A stretch of 64,000 bases of DNA from Synergistaceae bacterium (GCA_017455085.1 JAFTBT010000073.1:6473-70472); one strand, 5' to 3'. Numbered from the stretch's first letter, positions 1-10,660 are shown. Program-made: numbers and translations. The notes: generated by a model from the letters alone, not told the origin.

Positions 1-2
1 AA

Positions 3-2348
3 GTCAGCAGCAGAACCATCGGACTCCGGCACTATGACGTTCAGCTTGTCGGAGGCATGGCACTCAATGACGGCAGAATCGCAGAGATGAAGACCGGCGA
101 AGGCAAAACTCTAGTGGCTACCCTCGCAGTCGTACTCAACGCCATGAAGGGCGAAGGCGTACACCTCGTCACGGTGAATGACTACCTCGCAAAACGTGAC
201 TCCGAATGGATGAAGCCCATCTACGAATTTCTTGGCCTCACTGTCGGAGTGATTTACCCCTACATGCCCCCTGAAGAACGCATCGCCGCGTATCAAGCCG
301 ACATCACTTACGGCACTAACTCAGAATTTGGGTTCGACTACCTCCGCGATAACATGGTCATGCACCCAAGCGAAATGGTTCAGCGCGGACACAACTACTG
401 CATTGTTGACGAAGTGGACTCGATTCTCATCGACGAAGCCCGCACTCCCCTCATCATCTCCGGACCAAGCGACGACGACGCAGATCTCTACGTCAAGGCC
501 GACAACGCCGCACGCACCCTCACCGAAGGCCCGGACTACGAGAAGGACGAAAAGGAGCGCAGTATCTCCCTCACGGAGCAGGGCATACAGAAATGCGAGG
601 ACTACCTCAAAATGCCAGGATTATTTTCTGACGCAGCACACTCGGAACTCGCTCACAGGATAGTGCAGGCTCTCAAGGCTCACAGACTTTACAAGCGTGA
701 TACTGACTATGTCGTGAAGGACGGAGAAGTAATCATAGTTGACGAGTTTACCGGAAGGCTCATGATCGGACGGAGATACTCTGACGGACTCCATCAGGCT
801 ATCGAGGCAAAAGAGCGCGTTAAGGTCGGACGTGAAAGCCAGACTCTCGCAACCATAACCCTGCAAAATTACTTCAGGATGTACAGGAAATTAGCCGGAA
901 TGACCGGTACAGCAGCTACAGAAGCCGAAGAGTTCAAGGAGATCTACGGCCTGCAGGTCGTGAGCATCCCTACACACATGCCCATGATTCGCACGGATAA
1001 CCCAGATGTGATTTACGCGACCGAACACGAAAAGTTCAAGGCCGTTGCTGACGAAGTGGAGGAGATGCACAAGAAAGGCCAGCCCGTACTTGTCGGCACT
1101 ACGTCAATCGAGAACTCCGAACGCGTGAGCAAACTCCTCAAGGCCCGCAGAATCCCTCACAACGTACTCAACGCAAAGTATCACGAGAAGGAAGCCGAAA
1201 TAGTCGCGCAGGCAGGACGTGAAGGAGCTGTTACTGTCGCTACGAACATGGCAGGACGCGGCACGGATATTATGCTCGGAGGAAACCCAGCCACTCAGGA
1301 GGAACACGACAAAGTCGCCTCACTCGGTGGACTCGCAATAATAGGCACGGAACGACACGAGTCACGCAGAATCGACAACCAGCTGCGCGGACGTTCAGGA
1401 AGACAGGGAGACCCCGGAAGCTCACGGTTCTACTTGTCGCTTGAGGATAACTTGTTGCGGTTGTTTGGCTCTGACAGAATACAGCCACTCATGGGGAAAT
1501 TAGGCCTCAAGGACGGAGAAGCCATAGAGTCCCCAATGTTGAGCAAGATCATCGAGAACTCACAGAAGAAAGTCGAGGAAATGCATTTCGACATCCGCAA
1601 GCAATTACTCGCCTACGACAACGTCATGAACCAGCAGAGAGAAGCAATATACTCCGAACGCGCGGACATACTCACGACTCCGGAGGACGATATGCCCCAA
1701 TACGGATGGGATGTAGTTCACGGCGTAGTGAATGGGATTCTTGACCGGTATTTTCCGGAGAGCGGAGAGCCTGAAGCGGACAGGGCAGCTGCGAGATTAC
1801 GGGCATTGTTCGGTGCTGGAGCAGAGGGCAAAATTGCGCAGGTAGATACTCGCCTCGACATGGAGGGTATGCGCGAAGAGATACTTGACGGCGTGAAATC
1901 CCGTTACGACTCCAAAATCGCGGAGCTCAACGCAGAGAATCCCATTGCAGGAACAATAGTGCGGCACATCCTGCTGAACACGTTAGACTCTGCATGGAGG
2001 CAGCACCTTTTAGGCATGGACGAACTCCGGCGGGGAATAGGCCTCAGAGCTATAGGCCAGAAAGATCCGTTAATAGAGTACCAGTTCGAGAGCTATAACC
2101 TGTTCACTGAGATGATGGAGCGCGTCAAAGATACGTTTACGGAGCAGATTTTCAGGATTCGTGTCATGACGGAGAGAGCAAAGACTGAACGCAGAATGAC
2201 CCTTGAGCGTCCGGAGATGCACACAAATGTTTCTGGTGAACCTGCACACCGTGAACCCGTGAAGAAAGTTGCGAAGGTTGGGCGTAATGATCCGTGTCCT
2301 TGCGGCTCTGGGAAAAAGTACAAGTACTGTCACGGAAGGGGGCTGTAA
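3..2348 (+). CDS. secA: Preprotein translocase ATPase SecA (5'-truncated)
   Basis: SecA is the cytosolic motor that drives unfolded preproteins through SecYEG using ATP. The frame is open from base 3, before the first Met at 57, and the residues ahead of it ([12 protein letters not shown]) are typical SecA, so the gene begins left of the window and roughly the first 70-80 residues are missing. Visible are Walker A (MKTGEGKT), a DEAD-type Walker B ([15 protein letters not shown]), the preprotein cross-linking region, the second nucleotide-binding fold ([14 protein letters not shown], then [10 protein letters not shown]) and the C-terminal zinc motif [14 protein letters not shown] that binds SecB or ribosomes. 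The next gene starts 3 bases after the stop. Identification is secure; only the N-terminus is unseen. Confidence 0.97.
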   Translation, partial: VSSRTIGLRHYDVQLVGGMALNDGRIAEMKTGEGKTLVATLAVVLNAMKGEGVHLVTVNDYLAKRDSEWMKPIYEFLGLTVGVIYPYMPPEERIAAYQADITYGTNSEFGFDYLRDNMVMHPSEMVQRGHNYCIVDEVDSILIDEARTPLIISGPSDDDADLYVKADNAARTLTEGPDYEKDEKERSISLTEQGIQKCEDYLKMPGLFSDAAHSELAHRIVQALKAHRLYKRDTDYVVKDGEVIIVDEFTGRLMIGRRYSDGLHQAIEAKERVKVGRESQTLATITLQNYFRMYRKLAGMTGTAATEAEEFKEIYGLQVVSIPTHMPMIRTDNPDVIYATEHEKFKAVADEVEEMHKKGQPVLVGTTSIENSERVSKLLKARRIPHNVLNAKYHEKEAEIVAQAGREGAVTVATNMAGRGTDIMLGGNPATQEEHDKVASLGGLAIIGTERHESRRIDNQLRGRSGRQGDPGSSRFYLSLEDNLLRLFGSDRIQPLMGKLGLKDGEAIESPMLSKIIENSQKKVEEMHFDIRKQLLAYDNVMNQQREAIYSERADILTTPEDDMPQYGWDVVHGVVNGILDRYFPESGEPEADRAAARLRALFGAGAEGKIAQVDTRLDMEGMREEILDGVKSRYDSKIAELNAENPIAGTIVRHILLNTLDSAWRQHLLGMDELRRGIGLRAIGQKDPLIEYQFESYNLFTEMMERVKDTFTEQIFRIRVMTERAKTERRMTLERPEMHTNVSGEPAHREPVKKVAKVGRNDPCPCGSGKKYKYCHGRGL

Positions 2349-2351
2349 ATT

Positions 2352-4217
2352 GTGGTGCGTAAGTTTTTAGCGATAGTGTTGTTGCTGTTCGTGAGTCCTG
2401 TTTTTGCTGATGACCTCATGGACAGCTCGAAGCTCAATATTCGCAAGGTCGACGATATGAACATGTCCGGAATACTCCCCGCGTATGTGAAGCCTTCAGG
2501 GAGATTCAGGCTTGGGCAGCTCGGACAGACTCCAGAACCTGAGTATGACCTCTCCAGCATGAAGCAGGTTAATCCGGATTTCGTTACGTATCCCGAAGCG
2601 TTGGGCATTGTGTGGCTGAAACATGCAGTGATCTCGCGTTCGGACTCCGGCGGAATGGAAGTAACGAGGCTGTACGTGATTCTTGGCCGTCGCGGTTTGG
2701 GCGGCAAGTGGCTGAACTGGAATATCCCTATCCCTTCAGGCGGCAGCGCGGAGATTCTCGAGGCCAGTGTGTACGACTTCAACAGCCTCGCAGGAATCGG
2801 CACTATTGCTCCCGTTGAGGATGCTGACTCCGGAATCATCAGGGTGAATTTCGTGGGACTGCCTGAGACGTTTATACTTGTCGTTTCGTGGAAGGAACAC
2901 CTGCCCTCAAACTTGAGCGTGGAAGGGTTGTGCTGGTTTCAGGAGGATTTACGCGTGTGGGAGTCGATCGTTGAGGTGCATTCCCCGCAGAAAATTGCGT
3001 ACCGGACATTTCCCGCACCCACAGCTCCAGAGACGGAGAAGCTCACAGGAGAGACGCTATACAGGTGGAGAAGCATCAACGTTGAGCCGTATGTGTCTTC
3101 GGGAGAACTGGCGAGAGTCCAGAAATCCGGAGTAGTCTTCAGCACAAGGCAGGGTACTTCGGGAGCATTAGCCGTCGTGAAGGACATCGAGGCATTCGGG
3201 AATATCGCACCAGACTCTGACGCAATGGGAGGCTTCAAACGCTCGAAGGCTGACGGAGTTACGCAGATGATAGCATGGTTGAAGAGTCAGCCCGAAATCG
3301 AACTAGCAGAAGGATTCCCCAGAAAGCTCCCCAAATCCGGAGCATTGACCCGTTCGGAAAAAGTACTGGCCGCAAAATCGTGGCTGGCCTCCCAGAAAGT
3401 AGACTCGTCCGTGAACTGGCGTATACCGTTTGAGCCGGACGATAACACTCCGTTGTGTGCGGGGATGTTCACGAATCCGGTGCTTGAGGTTCAGGGCGTG
3501 AAGGGCATAAAGTTTCACGACATGACTGACCCGAAATTACTGGCCGGAGCGAAAATCTTCGGAGTCACGAACGAGGGCAGAGTGTTTTCTCGGCGTATAC
3601 CATCGTCAAAACCCAGCGAAAACCGCCTAAGCACGATTATGGACCTGCGGCTGAACGAACACGGCTCACTCAGCGGGACGGTCAGGGTGATTCTTCGGGG
3701 AGCATGGGGAGCGTTGATGCTGGGCAATAATCCCACAGACGGCACAGCGCGCGGAGCAATACTCTCACTGTTTCCGGGACTCACGAACTACAAGGATGTG
3801 AAGTATTCCAGCAGCAAGGGGACTCCGGAAATCACGTTTACCCTTGAGAACAAGCCCGGCATTGGCGGAACAGGAAGGGGAGTGCTGGCGATACTGCCAT
3901 TCTTTGAGCCGGTAGCTATGCGCAAACTCGGAGGGTATGAGCCGCCCGTTGAGGTAGCATTTCCGTTCATAGTGGATCAGAATATTACGCTGGGTTTCCC
4001 GAAGAATGCATCACAAGCCCTAGTTTCCGGAAAGGTGGCCAAGAATCCAGACAAGATAAATTACTCGGAGTCGTACACTAACCGCAGGCACAGGCTCATA
4101 GCAGAGTCACGGTTTGAGCTGAATATGCCGAGCGTAACGTCAGGGAACATGTCATTATTGCGGAGGCATCTGGATCAATGGCGGCTGTTCTCTGCGCGTC
4201 AAATACCAGTCAGGTGA
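2352..4217 (+). CDS. Secreted DUF3857/transglutaminase-like protein, probably catalytically inactive
   Basis: This 621-residue protein begins at GTG with a clear signal peptide (VRKFLAIVLLLFVSPVFA, cut near residue 20), so it is probably periplasmic. Residues about 60-200 look like the DUF3857 beta-sandwich (EALGIVWLKHAV, then SGGSAEILEASVYD). About 340-480 follow the transglutaminase-plus-C-terminal pattern of the same family (RSEKVLAAKSWL, FHDMTDPK, ENRLSTIMDLRL, GSLSGTVRV). The end (RHRLIAESRFEL, LDQWR) also fits. The expected catalytic Cys-containing stretch before the DP motif is not recognisable, so enzyme activity is doubtful. It lies 3 bases after secA and 6 before the first possible argS start, so it is probably cotranscribed. 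The family call is from memory of its pattern; the function is unknown. Confidence 0.6.
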   Translation: MVRKFLAIVLLLFVSPVFADDLMDSSKLNIRKVDDMNMSGILPAYVKPSGRFRLGQLGQTPEPEYDLSSMKQVNPDFVTYPEALGIVWLKHAVISRSDSGGMEVTRLYVILGRRGLGGKWLNWNIPIPSGGSAEILEASVYDFNSLAGIGTIAPVEDADSGIIRVNFVGLPETFILVVSWKEHLPSNLSVEGLCWFQEDLRVWESIVEVHSPQKIAYRTFPAPTAPETEKLTGETLYRWRSINVEPYVSSGELARVQKSGVVFSTRQGTSGALAVVKDIEAFGNIAPDSDAMGGFKRSKADGVTQMIAWLKSQPEIELAEGFPRKLPKSGALTRSEKVLAAKSWLASQKVDSSVNWRIPFEPDDNTPLCAGMFTNPVLEVQGVKGIKFHDMTDPKLLAGAKIFGVTNEGRVFSRRIPSSKPSENRLSTIMDLRLNEHGSLSGTVRVILRGAWGALMLGNNPTDGTARGAILSLFPGLTNYKDVKYSSSKGTPEITFTLENKPGIGGTGRGVLAILPFFEPVAMRKLGGYEPPVEVAFPFIVDQNITLGFPKNASQALVSGKVAKNPDKINYSESYTNRRHRLIAESRFELNMPSVTSGNMSLLRRHLDQWRLFSARQIPVR

Positions 4218-4232
4218 AAAGGAATGATAATC

Positions 4233-5906
4233 ATGAACGGAGAAAATACAGCAGTTGTGAATCTGAATGAGGCTCTGAACAGTGCAGTGAAAGCGCTCGG
4301 AGTCGAGGACATGCCCGCAGAGTTTGAGCGTCCCAAGCACGAAGGACATGGAGACCGTGCCGCAAACATAGCAATGCGTCTCGCCAAAACCCTCAAGGCC
4401 AAGCCCAGAGACATAGCCGAACGAATCGCGCAAGCACTGGAGTCCTGCGAAGTCATCACCAAGACAGAAATTGCCGGCCCGGGATTCCTGAATGTGTTTC
4501 TGTCGGGGAAATTCTACGCTCAGGCTGTGAGTGATGTGCTGATTCAGGGAGGCTCTTATGGCGCAGTGGACACCGGCAAGAATCGCAGGGTACAGGTCGA
4601 GTTCGTGAGCGCGAATCCTACGGGTCCCCTGCATATCGGTCACGGAAGAGGTGCAGCCGTTGGGGACTCAGTAGCGAGAATCCTGAAGTTCACGGGCTGG
4701 GATGTGCAGAGAGAGTATTACGTGAATGATTCGGGCTTGCAGATCGAGACTCTGGGCAGGTCAACGCGGGCGAGGTATTTCGAGATTCTGGGTCAAGAGT
4801 CAGATTTTCCGGAGAATGGCTACAAGGGAGCATATATCTACGATTTGGCGCAGGAAGTTATAGACGTGGAGGGCAAAAAATTTCTGGATGTCCCTGACGC
4901 TGAGAGTCTGGAGTACTTCAAGACATACGCAGCACAGAGAATCATGAACGGCATAAAGTCCGATCTTGAGGATTTCCGTGTGAGCTTTGACGAGTTTTTC
5001 CCTGAGGGTTACCTGCACAAGAACGGCCTCGTGAAATCCGCAATGGAGGAGCTGAAATCTTCAGGGTATGCCTACGAACAGGACGGGGCACTCTGGTTCA
5101 GGACAGGAGACACCATCGGCGACGACAAGGACCGAGTACTCATCAGGGCGAACGGAATCCCGACATACTACGCATCGGACATAGCCTATCACCACGATAA
5201 ATTCATCACCCGAAATTTCGAGAGGGTTATTGACGTTTGGGGAGCAGACCACCACGGATATATCGCCCGCATGAAGGCTGCTGTTAAGGCTATGGGCAAG
5301 AATCCGGATGACTTCATCGTACTGTTGATACAGCTGGTGAATTTGCTTCGTGAGGGGAAAATCGTAACCATGTCCACCCGTGCAGGAGAGTTTATAACTT
5401 TACGTGATGTGCTTGACGAAGCCGGTGTAGACGCAACACGATTCTTCTTCCTGATGAGACGGAGCGACAGCCAGATGGATTTTGACCTAGACCTCGCGAA
5501 AAAGCAGGGCAGCGATAACCCGGTGTATTACGTCCAGTACGCACACGCCAGAATCTCGGGAGTGCTTCGTGAGTTCGTGAATAGGGGCGGAAATTTGGAC
5601 TCCCTTGACCCCGAAAACATACCAGCAGAGATTTTCGGCAATAAGGACGCTCGTGACTTGGCCGACTGTCTGGCGGGATACCCTGATGCTGTGCGTGAGG
5701 CCTCGAACGATCTTGCACCGCAGGTACTCACGGGGTATGTGCTGAATCTTGCGGGGGTGTTTCACTCGTTCTACAACACAAACAGGATTCTTGACGAGCC
5801 GGACGAGAATATACGCATTGGCAGGCTGAATATTGCGCGGGCAGTGAAGAATGTGATTGCGTCATGCCTTGAACTGCTAGGGGTATCTGCTCCGGAGAGA
5901 ATGTAG
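4233..5906 (+). CDS. argS: Arginyl-tRNA synthetase
   Basis: ArgS charges tRNA-Arg with arginine in the cytosol. The N-terminal Add-1 tRNA-binding domain (about residues 1-90) precedes the class I signature, with HIGH in PTGPLHIGHGRG. The KMSKS-equivalent is VTMSTRAGEF, and the C-terminal DALR anticodon-binding domain ends with RLNIARAVKNVI. The length of about 557 aa is normal. There are two in-frame ATGs, at 4224 and 4233. The AAAAGGA ribosome-binding site directly abuts the first and is 9-10 bases from the second, so I chose 4233. ArgS often has a relaxed KMSKS; here Thr stands where Lys is usual. It sits in the secA operon, 2 bases before the DivIC-like gene. Confidence 0.96.
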   Translation: MNGENTAVVNLNEALNSAVKALGVEDMPAEFERPKHEGHGDRAANIAMRLAKTLKAKPRDIAERIAQALESCEVITKTEIAGPGFLNVFLSGKFYAQAVSDVLIQGGSYGAVDTGKNRRVQVEFVSANPTGPLHIGHGRGAAVGDSVARILKFTGWDVQREYYVNDSGLQIETLGRSTRARYFEILGQESDFPENGYKGAYIYDLAQEVIDVEGKKFLDVPDAESLEYFKTYAAQRIMNGIKSDLEDFRVSFDEFFPEGYLHKNGLVKSAMEELKSSGYAYEQDGALWFRTGDTIGDDKDRVLIRANGIPTYYASDIAYHHDKFITRNFERVIDVWGADHHGYIARMKAAVKAMGKNPDDFIVLLIQLVNLLREGKIVTMSTRAGEFITLRDVLDEAGVDATRFFFLMRRSDSQMDFDLDLAKKQGSDNPVYYVQYAHARISGVLREFVNRGGNLDSLDPENIPAEIFGNKDARDLADCLAGYPDAVREASNDLAPQVLTGYVLNLAGVFHSFYNTNRILDEPDENIRIGRLNIARAVKNVIASCLELLGVSAPERM

Positions 5907-5908
5907 AG

Positions 5909-6235
5909 ATGCCTTCGCTGAAGCGGATAATCCTGATAGCCCTTTTCGTGTTGGTGATGGCTATAACTGTGAGCTATTACCGGTTTGAGCTTGAGAGGAT
6001 TGCGCAGATTCGGGAGGCCATAGTGAAGCGTGAGGCAGTACTGAACGAGAAGCGGGAAGCTGTGAGGAACTACAAGGAAAAAGTTGCTTTCTACAAGACT
6101 CAGGAAGGAATAGAGCATCTTGCGCGTGAGCAGTATAACTTGGTTGAGCATGGAGAGAGAGTGATTCTGCTGAGGAGTCCTGATTCTGAGGTGAGGCCTG
6201 AAGAATCCGAACCCCCTCCAGAATTAGGGAAGTAG
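5909..6235 (+). CDS. Septum formation initiator, DivIC/FtsB-like
   Basis: This is a small bitopic division protein of 108 aa. It has a basic N-terminus, one transmembrane segment at about residues 6-25 (IILIALFVLVMAITVSYY) and a coiled coil at about 30-75 rich in Glu, Arg and Lys. The motif QEGIEHLAREQYNLV is characteristic of DivIC/FtsB, where the coiled coil partners FtsL/DivIB at the septum. It starts 2 bases after argS and is followed by a strong terminator, so it closes the operon. The family is clear; DivIC and FtsB cannot be told apart from sequence alone. Confidence 0.85.
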   Translation: MPSLKRIILIALFVLVMAITVSYYRFELERIAQIREAIVKREAVLNEKREAVRNYKEKVAFYKTQEGIEHLAREQYNLVEHGERVILLRSPDSEVRPEESEPPPELGK

Positions 6236-6269
6236 ACTGCGCAAAAACAGCGTGTGATGTAACAATATG

Positions 6270-6295
6270 CCTCCTCATTTATTGGGGAGGTTTTT
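6270..6295 (+). terminator. Rho-independent terminator after the DivIC-like gene
   Basis: A 7-bp stem (CCTCCTC paired with GGGGAGG, one G-T pair) with a 7-base loop is followed by TTTTT. It ends the secA to DivIC-like transcript and separates it from the RND pump genes. Confidence 0.85.
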
Positions 6296-6344
6296 ATGTA
6301 TAATTATGCACAACGCGGCGTAAGAAAAGGAGGAATTTTTTGTT

Positions 6345-9300
6345 ATGGACATTGCCCGCGCTAGTATAAAGCGTACAGTTGTAGTACTTTTCATTTGTTT
6401 CCTAATCACTATAGGTGGCGTATCTGCCTATCACAGCATCGGAAAACTCGAAGACCCTGCATTCACCATCAAGACCGCAGTAGTAACAATCCTTTATCCC
6501 GGATCAACTGTGTACGAAGCCGAACAGGAAGCCGCCAGCAGAATGGAGGACGCTATCCAGACTATGGGTGAGGTGAAGAAAATCCGAACCCGCTGTAGTC
6601 CCGGCATGGCAACAATCTACGTCGACATCAAGGACGCGTACACGACAGCAGACCTCCCGCAAGTCTGGAACATCCTCAGGCAGAAAGTCAATGACGCTCT
6701 CGTGAATCTGCCTTCAGGGTGTACGGTGGTCATCAACAACGATTTCGGTGACGTGTTCGGGCAGTATTACGCACTCACCGGAGACGGCTACACCATGAGG
6801 GAGCTGTATGACTATGCGGACTTCCTGAAGCAAGAGCTTGTACTCGTCCCAGAAGTCGCAAAGGTCAGTATTGTCGGTGAACAGACTGAAGCGGTGTACG
6901 TGGAGTTTTCATCAGCGCGTCTGCGTTCGTTAGGTATCTCGTCAGCAACGATCTTCGATATACTCAACCAGCAAAATACGCTCTCAGAGATGGGCAAGAC
7001 TCTTTACGGTGAACAGTACGTCACCATTAACCCGACAGGCGGACTCCTAAACGTTGAGGATTTTGGCGAGACAGTCATCGGCGGAGGAGAAGGGCACCTC
7101 ATCAGGCTGAAGGAGGTTGCTGAAATCCGCAGGGACTACGTGAATCCCCAGACCATGATGATGTACTTCAACGGCCAGCCCGCTCTTGGCATAGGCATAT
7201 CCACGATTGCGGGCGGAAACGTCGTAACTATGGGTGAGGCTGTCGAAAAACGCCTTGAGGAACTTGAAGAGGAACGCCCAATAGGTATGGAGTTAGCACC
7301 GATATATATGCAGTCGGACGGCGTTGTGAACTCAGTGAACGATTTCGTGATTAACCTGATCGAGTCGCTGGTTATCGTTGTGGGAGTACTGCTCGTGTTT
7401 ATGGGTATGCGTTCCGGCTTCCTGATCGGTATAGTGCTGCTCTTGACGGTTGCGGCTACGTTGATCGTGATGAACCAGCAGGGAATTTTCTTGCAGCAGG
7501 TATCTCTTGCGGCAATGATTATCGCGTTAGGCTCGCTGGTCGACAATGCTATAGTCGTGACCGAAGGGATACTTGTCGGCGTACAGAGCGGCCAATCCGC
7601 AGAAGATGCTGCCTCCAGCACAGTGAACGGCTCGATCTGGGCAATGCTCGGCGGAACGTTTATAGCTGTGTTAGCTTTCGCACCTATAGGGCTTTCACCC
7701 GACAGCACCGGCGAATTTTGTCGGAGTCTGCTTCAGGTTGTGGGAATATCCATGATGTTGAGCTGGCTGTTTGCGATCACGGCTACACCAGTCTTCGGAA
7801 ATATCATGCTTAAGCCGGCCTCACAGTCAGGTGCAGACCCATACAACAGCTTTTTGTTCCGTGCATACAGAGCATTTCTTGAGGGCTGCCTGCACAGGAG
7901 GATGCTCACGATAGCCGTTGTAGTGATCATGTTCGCATTTTCGCTAATCACTCTGATTACGTCTGTGGAAAAAATATTCTTCCCTTCGTCAACAGCAATG
8001 TATTTTGTTGCGGACTTGTGGCAGCGTGAAGGTACTTCGATCAATGTGCAGAAAGACATGACGGAGCAGCTCGCCGAACGCCTGATGAAACGCCCAGACA
8101 TTAAGAACGTCACAAGCACCATCGGAGGCGGAAACTTGAGATTCATGCTGACATATTCACCTCCTGACGGCGATAATGCATTCTCGGAATTGCTCGTGGA
8201 AGTCAAACCGGGTGGAGACCCCAAAGCAATTTTGCAGGAAACACAGCGCGTTATTGATGAAGAAATGCCCGGAGTTATCGGTGTGTGCAAGCTGTTCTCA
8301 AAGGGTGCTAGTATGGCTCCGGTGATCGAGGCAAGATTTTACGGTGAAGATCCTGTAGTACTGCGAGGACTGGCAGACAAAGCACGTCAAATCATGGAGC
8401 AAGACCCAATACATAACTGCGTGAGACTCGACTGGTGCGACAGAGTTACGGTGTTCCGGCCGCAGATACGCAAGGATAGGATGCAGAGTCTAGGGTTGAC
8501 GCGTCCAATGATCAACAATGCCATTCTCACAGGCACATCGGGTTTAACTATTGGGGCATTCAGGGACAAGAATAAATCCCTGCCGATACTGTTCAGCCTG
8601 ATACCAGAGGAGCGCAACAGAATCGAGAGCTTGCAGTCATTGCCGGTGTGGTCTCCTTCAGCGAACAAAGCCGTGACGCTTGGGTCTGTGATCTCTGATG
8701 TAGAGACATCATACGAGGACGAAATAGTCGTACGTAGAAACAGGCGAAGAGTACTCAGCGTGATGAGTGATGTTACTTTCGGCAGCAACGTCTCAGAGAT
8801 GCAGGAGAGGATACGCGCAAAAGTTGAGGCTATTCCGTTACCGTTCGGATATAGGTTTGAATGGGGAGGTGAGGACGAGAGCCAGAAAGATGCCATGAAT
8901 GGAATGTCGGTGCTGTTCATGCCGTGCTTGATACTGATGTTCACGATAATGGTGTTCCTGTTCAACGGATTCCGCCAGCCGTTCATAATTTTCGGGTCCA
9001 TCCCGTTGATAGTGATCGGTGTTGTGCTTGGACTGGTACTTGCGCATAAACCGTTAGACTTCCTGTCAATCGTGGGTATATTGAGCCTTGTGGGAATGCT
9101 CGCCAAAAACTCGATAGTATTGCTTGATCAGGTAGCAAGTGATTTCGCTTCGGGTAAAGACCGGTATCTTGCTATCGTGGAAACAGGAGTCAGCAGGTTA
9201 AGGCCTGTAGCTATGTCGGCAGTAACTACAGTTTTGGGTATGATTCCGCTGATTTGGGACAGCATGTTCGGACCGATGGCAGTAACGATTATGGGAGGCC

Positions 9301-9413
9301 TGACGGTGAGCACAGTGCTTACGATGGTATTCATACCGGTCATGACAGCAGTAGCGTACAACGTTCCGAATCCCGGCGAAGAAAGCAGCTATGACGAAGA
9401 CGAAGACGAATAG
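6345..9413 (+). CDS. RND-family efflux transporter, inner-membrane pump (AcrB/HAE1-like)
   Basis: This 1022-residue proton-driven pump has the usual RND plan: TM1 at about residues 11-30, a large periplasmic loop, TM2-TM6 at about 340-490, TM7, a second large loop, and TM8-TM12 at about 860-1005. TM4 carries GSLVDNAIVVTEG, which keeps the first Asp of the proton relay and has Asn at the next position, a variation also common in HAE1-type pumps. The C-terminus is acidic (YDEDEDE). A strong AAGGAGG site lies 11 bases before the ATG. The adaptor gene follows after 19 bases, the reverse of the commoner adaptor-pump order, and no TolC-type channel gene is in the window. Substrate is unknown. Confidence 0.93.
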   Translation: MDIARASIKRTVVVLFICFLITIGGVSAYHSIGKLEDPAFTIKTAVVTILYPGSTVYEAEQEAASRMEDAIQTMGEVKKIRTRCSPGMATIYVDIKDAYTTADLPQVWNILRQKVNDALVNLPSGCTVVINNDFGDVFGQYYALTGDGYTMRELYDYADFLKQELVLVPEVAKVSIVGEQTEAVYVEFSSARLRSLGISSATIFDILNQQNTLSEMGKTLYGEQYVTINPTGGLLNVEDFGETVIGGGEGHLIRLKEVAEIRRDYVNPQTMMMYFNGQPALGIGISTIAGGNVVTMGEAVEKRLEELEEERPIGMELAPIYMQSDGVVNSVNDFVINLIESLVIVVGVLLVFMGMRSGFLIGIVLLLTVAATLIVMNQQGIFLQQVSLAAMIIALGSLVDNAIVVTEGILVGVQSGQSAEDAASSTVNGSIWAMLGGTFIAVLAFAPIGLSPDSTGEFCRSLLQVVGISMMLSWLFAITATPVFGNIMLKPASQSGADPYNSFLFRAYRAFLEGCLHRRMLTIAVVVIMFAFSLITLITSVEKIFFPSSTAMYFVADLWQREGTSINVQKDMTEQLAERLMKRPDIKNVTSTIGGGNLRFMLTYSPPDGDNAFSELLVEVKPGGDPKAILQETQRVIDEEMPGVIGVCKLFSKGASMAPVIEARFYGEDPVVLRGLADKARQIMEQDPIHNCVRLDWCDRVTVFRPQIRKDRMQSLGLTRPMINNAILTGTSGLTIGAFRDKNKSLPILFSLIPEERNRIESLQSLPVWSPSANKAVTLGSVISDVETSYEDEIVVRRNRRRVLSVMSDVTFGSNVSEMQERIRAKVEAIPLPFGYRFEWGGEDESQKDAMNGMSVLFMPCLILMFTIMVFLFNGFRQPFIIFGSIPLIVIGVVLGLVLAHKPLDFLSIVGILSLVGMLAKNSIVLLDQVASDFASGKDRYLAIVETGVSRLRPVAMSAVTTVLGMIPLIWDSMFGPMAVTIMGGLTVSTVLTMVFIPVMTAVAYNVPNPGEESSYDEDEDE

Positions 9414-9432
9414 ACGAAAGGTGATGTAAAAA

Positions 9433-10542
9433 GTGAAGAGGCTTATTGAGATAATAATTCTTGTAGGTTTGGTGTTTGGTGCATATAAAGGTCTTGAACT
9501 CATGCGCAGCCAAGAGGAAGAAATCCCGCAAAAAGAAGTTATCCGTCCAGTGAAGACCGTTACCCTCAGGAGCAACGGCAAGGGCGGATTGTGGCAGTAT
9601 TACGGTACATTGCAGGGCGGAAGGCGTGTAGATTTGTCGTTCAGGGTTGCCGGACCGATAAAGAGCATCAGAGTCGACAAGGGTGCTTCTGTGAGGAAAG
9701 GGCAGCTTCTCGCGACACTAGACCCCAGAGACTACCAGACACAGCTTAAGCAGGCACAGAGCAACCAAGCTCAGGCACAGGCTCAGTACGAGAACGCAGA
9801 GGCAAACTTCAAACGCTACGAGAATCTCTACAAGCAGAAAGTAGTTCCGAGATCGACTTATGACACGTACAAGACGCAGATGAATGTAGCAGAGTCCGCG
9901 CTGAATGTGGCGAAGGCTTCGACTACTGCCGTACGTGATTCGCTGAGGGATACGGAGTTGCGTGCGCCGTTTGACGGAGTGATAGTCGACAGGATGGTAG
10001 AGAGTTTTCAGGATGTGAACGCAAAACAGACGATATTTATCCTGCAGGATATATCCATGATGGAGATAGTGTTTAACATACCTGATACGGACGTAATATG
10101 GGCATCAAAGGCTGCTACTGAACCCGACTCTATCCGCGCAAGGTTTGACGCAATCCCAGAGAAGACATTTCCGCTGACGGTCAAGGAGTTTGTTTTGCAG
10201 GCTGACCGAAATACCAACACGTTCCCAGTAACGGCTGTGATGCCTCAGCAGAAAGATGTAGCTCTGCTGCCCGGAATGACCGCGATTGTTGAGGTGGAAA
10301 TTCTGGATTCAGAGAGCGGAGAGAGAGTGTATACAGTGCCGCAGACAGCAGTAGTTACCAGCGGCGACAGAGCATATGTGTGGCGGTGTGAGAACAATGC
10401 TGTGAAACGTGTGAACGTCAGGCAGAATACGCCTCATAACAACGGATATATAGACATCACCAGCGAACAGCTCAAGGACGGGAACAAAATTGTTGTAGCG
10501 GGTGCGCATCTTTTGCATGAGGGGCAGAAAGTGAGAATGTAG
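9433..10542 (+). CDS. RND efflux membrane-fusion (adaptor) protein, HlyD/AcrA-like
   Basis: This periplasmic adaptor joins the RND pump to an outer-membrane channel. It starts at GTG, with a hydrophobic anchor or signal at residues 5-22. The lipoyl/barrel-sandwich half-motifs are seen in YYGTLQGGRRVDLSFRVAG...GQLLATLDPRDY and LRAPFDGVIVDRMVE. Between them lies a short coiled-coil hairpin (about residues 95-165, rich in Gln and Ala). A beta-barrel and membrane-proximal domain follow (about 200-369). At 369 aa it is family-sized. It is cotranscribed with the pump and followed by a terminator. Confidence 0.92.
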   Translation: MKRLIEIIILVGLVFGAYKGLELMRSQEEEIPQKEVIRPVKTVTLRSNGKGGLWQYYGTLQGGRRVDLSFRVAGPIKSIRVDKGASVRKGQLLATLDPRDYQTQLKQAQSNQAQAQAQYENAEANFKRYENLYKQKVVPRSTYDTYKTQMNVAESALNVAKASTTAVRDSLRDTELRAPFDGVIVDRMVESFQDVNAKQTIFILQDISMMEIVFNIPDTDVIWASKAATEPDSIRARFDAIPEKTFPLTVKEFVLQADRNTNTFPVTAVMPQQKDVALLPGMTAIVEVEILDSESGERVYTVPQTAVVTSGDRAYVWRCENNAVKRVNVRQNTPHNNGYIDITSEQLKDGNKIVVAGAHLLHEGQKVRM

Positions 10543-10563
10543 CTCCCCTGTTTTGTGAAGCAG

Positions 10564-10599
10564 TCCCCCTCCTGAGTTTTTAGGGAGAGGGGATTTTTT
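10564..10599 (+). terminator. Rho-independent terminator after the RND operon
   Basis: The arms TCCCCCTCC and GGAGAGGGGA form about 9 bp with one bulged A, followed by TTTTTT. It closes the pump/adaptor operon. Confidence 0.85.
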
Positions 10600-10660
10600 G
10601 TTGCGGTCATTCTGTGCAGAAAAAGAGCCTCCCGAATCACTCAACAGACCCCTTCAGAAA

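Noticed and set aside
4218..4242. Fur-box-like core ATGATAATCAT at the argS start
   Set aside because: The 11-base core matches the centre of a Fur site, but the flanks do not, and it sits inside an operon over start codons and a ribosome-binding site, so coincidence is likelier.
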